From Auriscalpium vulgare (Eukaryota; Basidiomycota; Agaricomycetes; Russulales; Auriscalpiaceae), in the NCBI GenBank assembly GCA_019915015.1, contig JAHBBC010000015.1, forward strand, positions 310,001 to 374,000: a DNA stretch of 64,000 nt, in the 5' to 3' direction. Numbering within the stretch: position 1 is the stretch's first letter; each line of letters opens with the position of its first letter. The notes under the pieces are model-generated. The model made no database searches, was not told the DNA's origin, and worked only from the letters and a program-made list of their open reading frames with translations. The translations under genes were made by a program, and so were the position numbers. This document shows positions 63,100 through 64,000 of this stretch, in pieces.

Positions 63100-64000
63100 T
63101 TAAAACCCAATTCGTGCTTTTAGTTGCGCCGGCACCAGCTCCTTGGGCAGCATCCGCACAGCCTGCGCATCGCTCCGTCAGATTCTTTCCAGTGCATCCA
63201 CGCAAGAGCCACTCACCGCACGCACACCCTCCTCCCCACCCACCTCCCATCCGCTCTGCGCGAGCGGTACCATGCCCTCCTCCACCAGCGCCGCCACCAG
63301 CGCGTCGACGCCATATAGCCCGCGCGCGCAGCGCCGCCAGCGCACGAGCCCCGCAAGCAGCTTGCGCTGACGTGCGAGCGCACGACGGCGCGCGGGCACC
63401 GCGTCCGGGCTGAACGGCGCGACGGCGACGGCGAGGTACGGTTTTTGCGCGGCTAGCAGCGCGTCAAGCGCGGCGCTGAACGCGGAGGTGATAGCTTTCA
63501 TGAGAATCTGCGCATACATCCCCATGCGTTAGGAGTGTGAGAGCGAGGGACAGGCGGGGCGGCACGCACCTGGAACTTGAGATTGCTGCGTTCGACAGAC
63601 ACCTCGATCTCCTCCGCGAGATCGACCGCGCGCCGCACGTCCCGCGCAGAGAACGGGTCCAAGGCGCCGCTCTCGATGAGCTTTGCAAAGCGCGGGATGA
63701 CCGCCGTCGATATCATCGCTGAGACGAGGTCGCCGTCCGGCCCGAGCTCAGGCTCGTCCTCTCCCCCTTCCTCGGCATTTGTCCGGCGGGGCCGCGAGTA
63801 TGTGTGCAGTGCGGCGTACCACTGGAAGCTGTCCAAGCTGCGCGTATCCTGGGAGAGAGAAAGACAATCAGAGTTTGCCGGAAGCATATAGGAGCATGCG
63901 CACCTCGAACGGATTCCACCCGAGCATCTCCAACCGCACCCAGAACTCCCATGAGCCAACCAGCCCCAGCCCGCCCCACGCACCCACATAGCTTTCCTCG
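63100..64000 (-). CDS. GCFC-domain protein (PAXBP1/GCFC2-like), 3' end only
   Basis: Family members act in spliceosome disassembly or intron binding in the nucleus. The gene enters from the right edge: SYVGAWGGLGLVGSWEFWVRLEMLGWNPFE, then after an intron SLDSFQWYAALHTYSRP, an acidic loop, and ELGPDGDLVSAMISTAVIPRFAKLIESGALDPFSARDVRRAVDLAEEIEVSVERSNLKFQ. Another intron leads to ILMKAITSAFSAALDALLAAQ and VPARRRALARQRKLLAGLVRWRR. A last intron (donor GTGAGTGG, acceptor GCGCAG) leads to AVRMLPKELVPAQLKARIGF with the stop at 63100-63102. The order and spacing match the C-terminal GCFC domain. The 5' part lies outside the window. Confidence 0.75.

Overview
The window reads as a nuclear fragment of a filamentous basidiomycete, most likely an agaricomycete close to the white-rot polypores. 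Genes are dense and intron-rich (introns mostly 45-90 nt, GTGCGT/GTACGT-type donors), the sequence is GC-rich, and most products are typical of Agaricomycetes: an FTR1/FET3 pair, fungal rhodopsin-domain and Git3-like receptors, an atypical G-alpha, and a chromovirus LTR element. There is no bacterial-style operon, rRNA, CRISPR or recognisable tRNA.

Layout, left to right. 1-1.9 kb: two tandem copies (minus strand) of a small secreted-type gene, one cut by the window edge and the other frame-broken. 2.4-5.3 kb: MLH1, clean in its N-terminal two thirds but riddled with single-base indels in the last 0.9 kb. 6.1-7.4 kb: a 7TM rhodopsin-domain protein. 8.2-12.9 kb: an SSK2-type MAPKKK of the HOG pathway. 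14.0-18.5 kb: the high-affinity iron uptake pair, permease FTR1 and ferroxidase FET3, divergently transcribed. Exact ATCWGATAA (iron-GATA repressor) sites lie between them, and more lie in the 13 kb intergenic space. 18.8-20.2 kb: histidinol-phosphate aminotransferase. 20.4-23.9 kb: GH2 beta-mannosidase. 24.5-26.8 kb: a 7TM receptor with a long Ser/Pro tail. 28.1-31.0 kb: a PTEN phosphatase. 32.4-40.3 kb: a Git3-like receptor gene whose third intron carries a complete 6.1-kb chromovirus retrotransposon. 40.7-43.1 kb: an atypical G-alpha with several tiny exons, convergent with the receptor. 45.0-49.3 kb: two tandem low-complexity basic, probably nuclear, proteins. 49.3-53.6 and 56.3-61.9 kb: gene-poor stretches. 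53.6-54.9 kb: an F-box/LRR protein. 55.6-56.3 kb: an unrecognised small multi-exon gene. 61.9-62.7 kb: a CBS-domain protein. 63.1 kb to the right edge: the 3' end of a GCFC-domain splicing factor.

Functional themes. Iron uptake is one unit: FET3 oxidises Fe(II), FTR1 imports Fe(III), and the shared promoter carries repressor sites. A signalling neighbourhood (three 7TM proteins, a G-alpha, PTEN and a MAPKKK) spreads over 6-43 kb. The retroelement looks very young: its two 273-bp LTRs appear identical and it is flanked by a CATTG target duplication. It shows a -1 frameshift signal, a self-priming type primer site and a repeated polypurine tract. It landed between the branch point and the acceptor AG of its host intron, which should disrupt splicing of the receptor.
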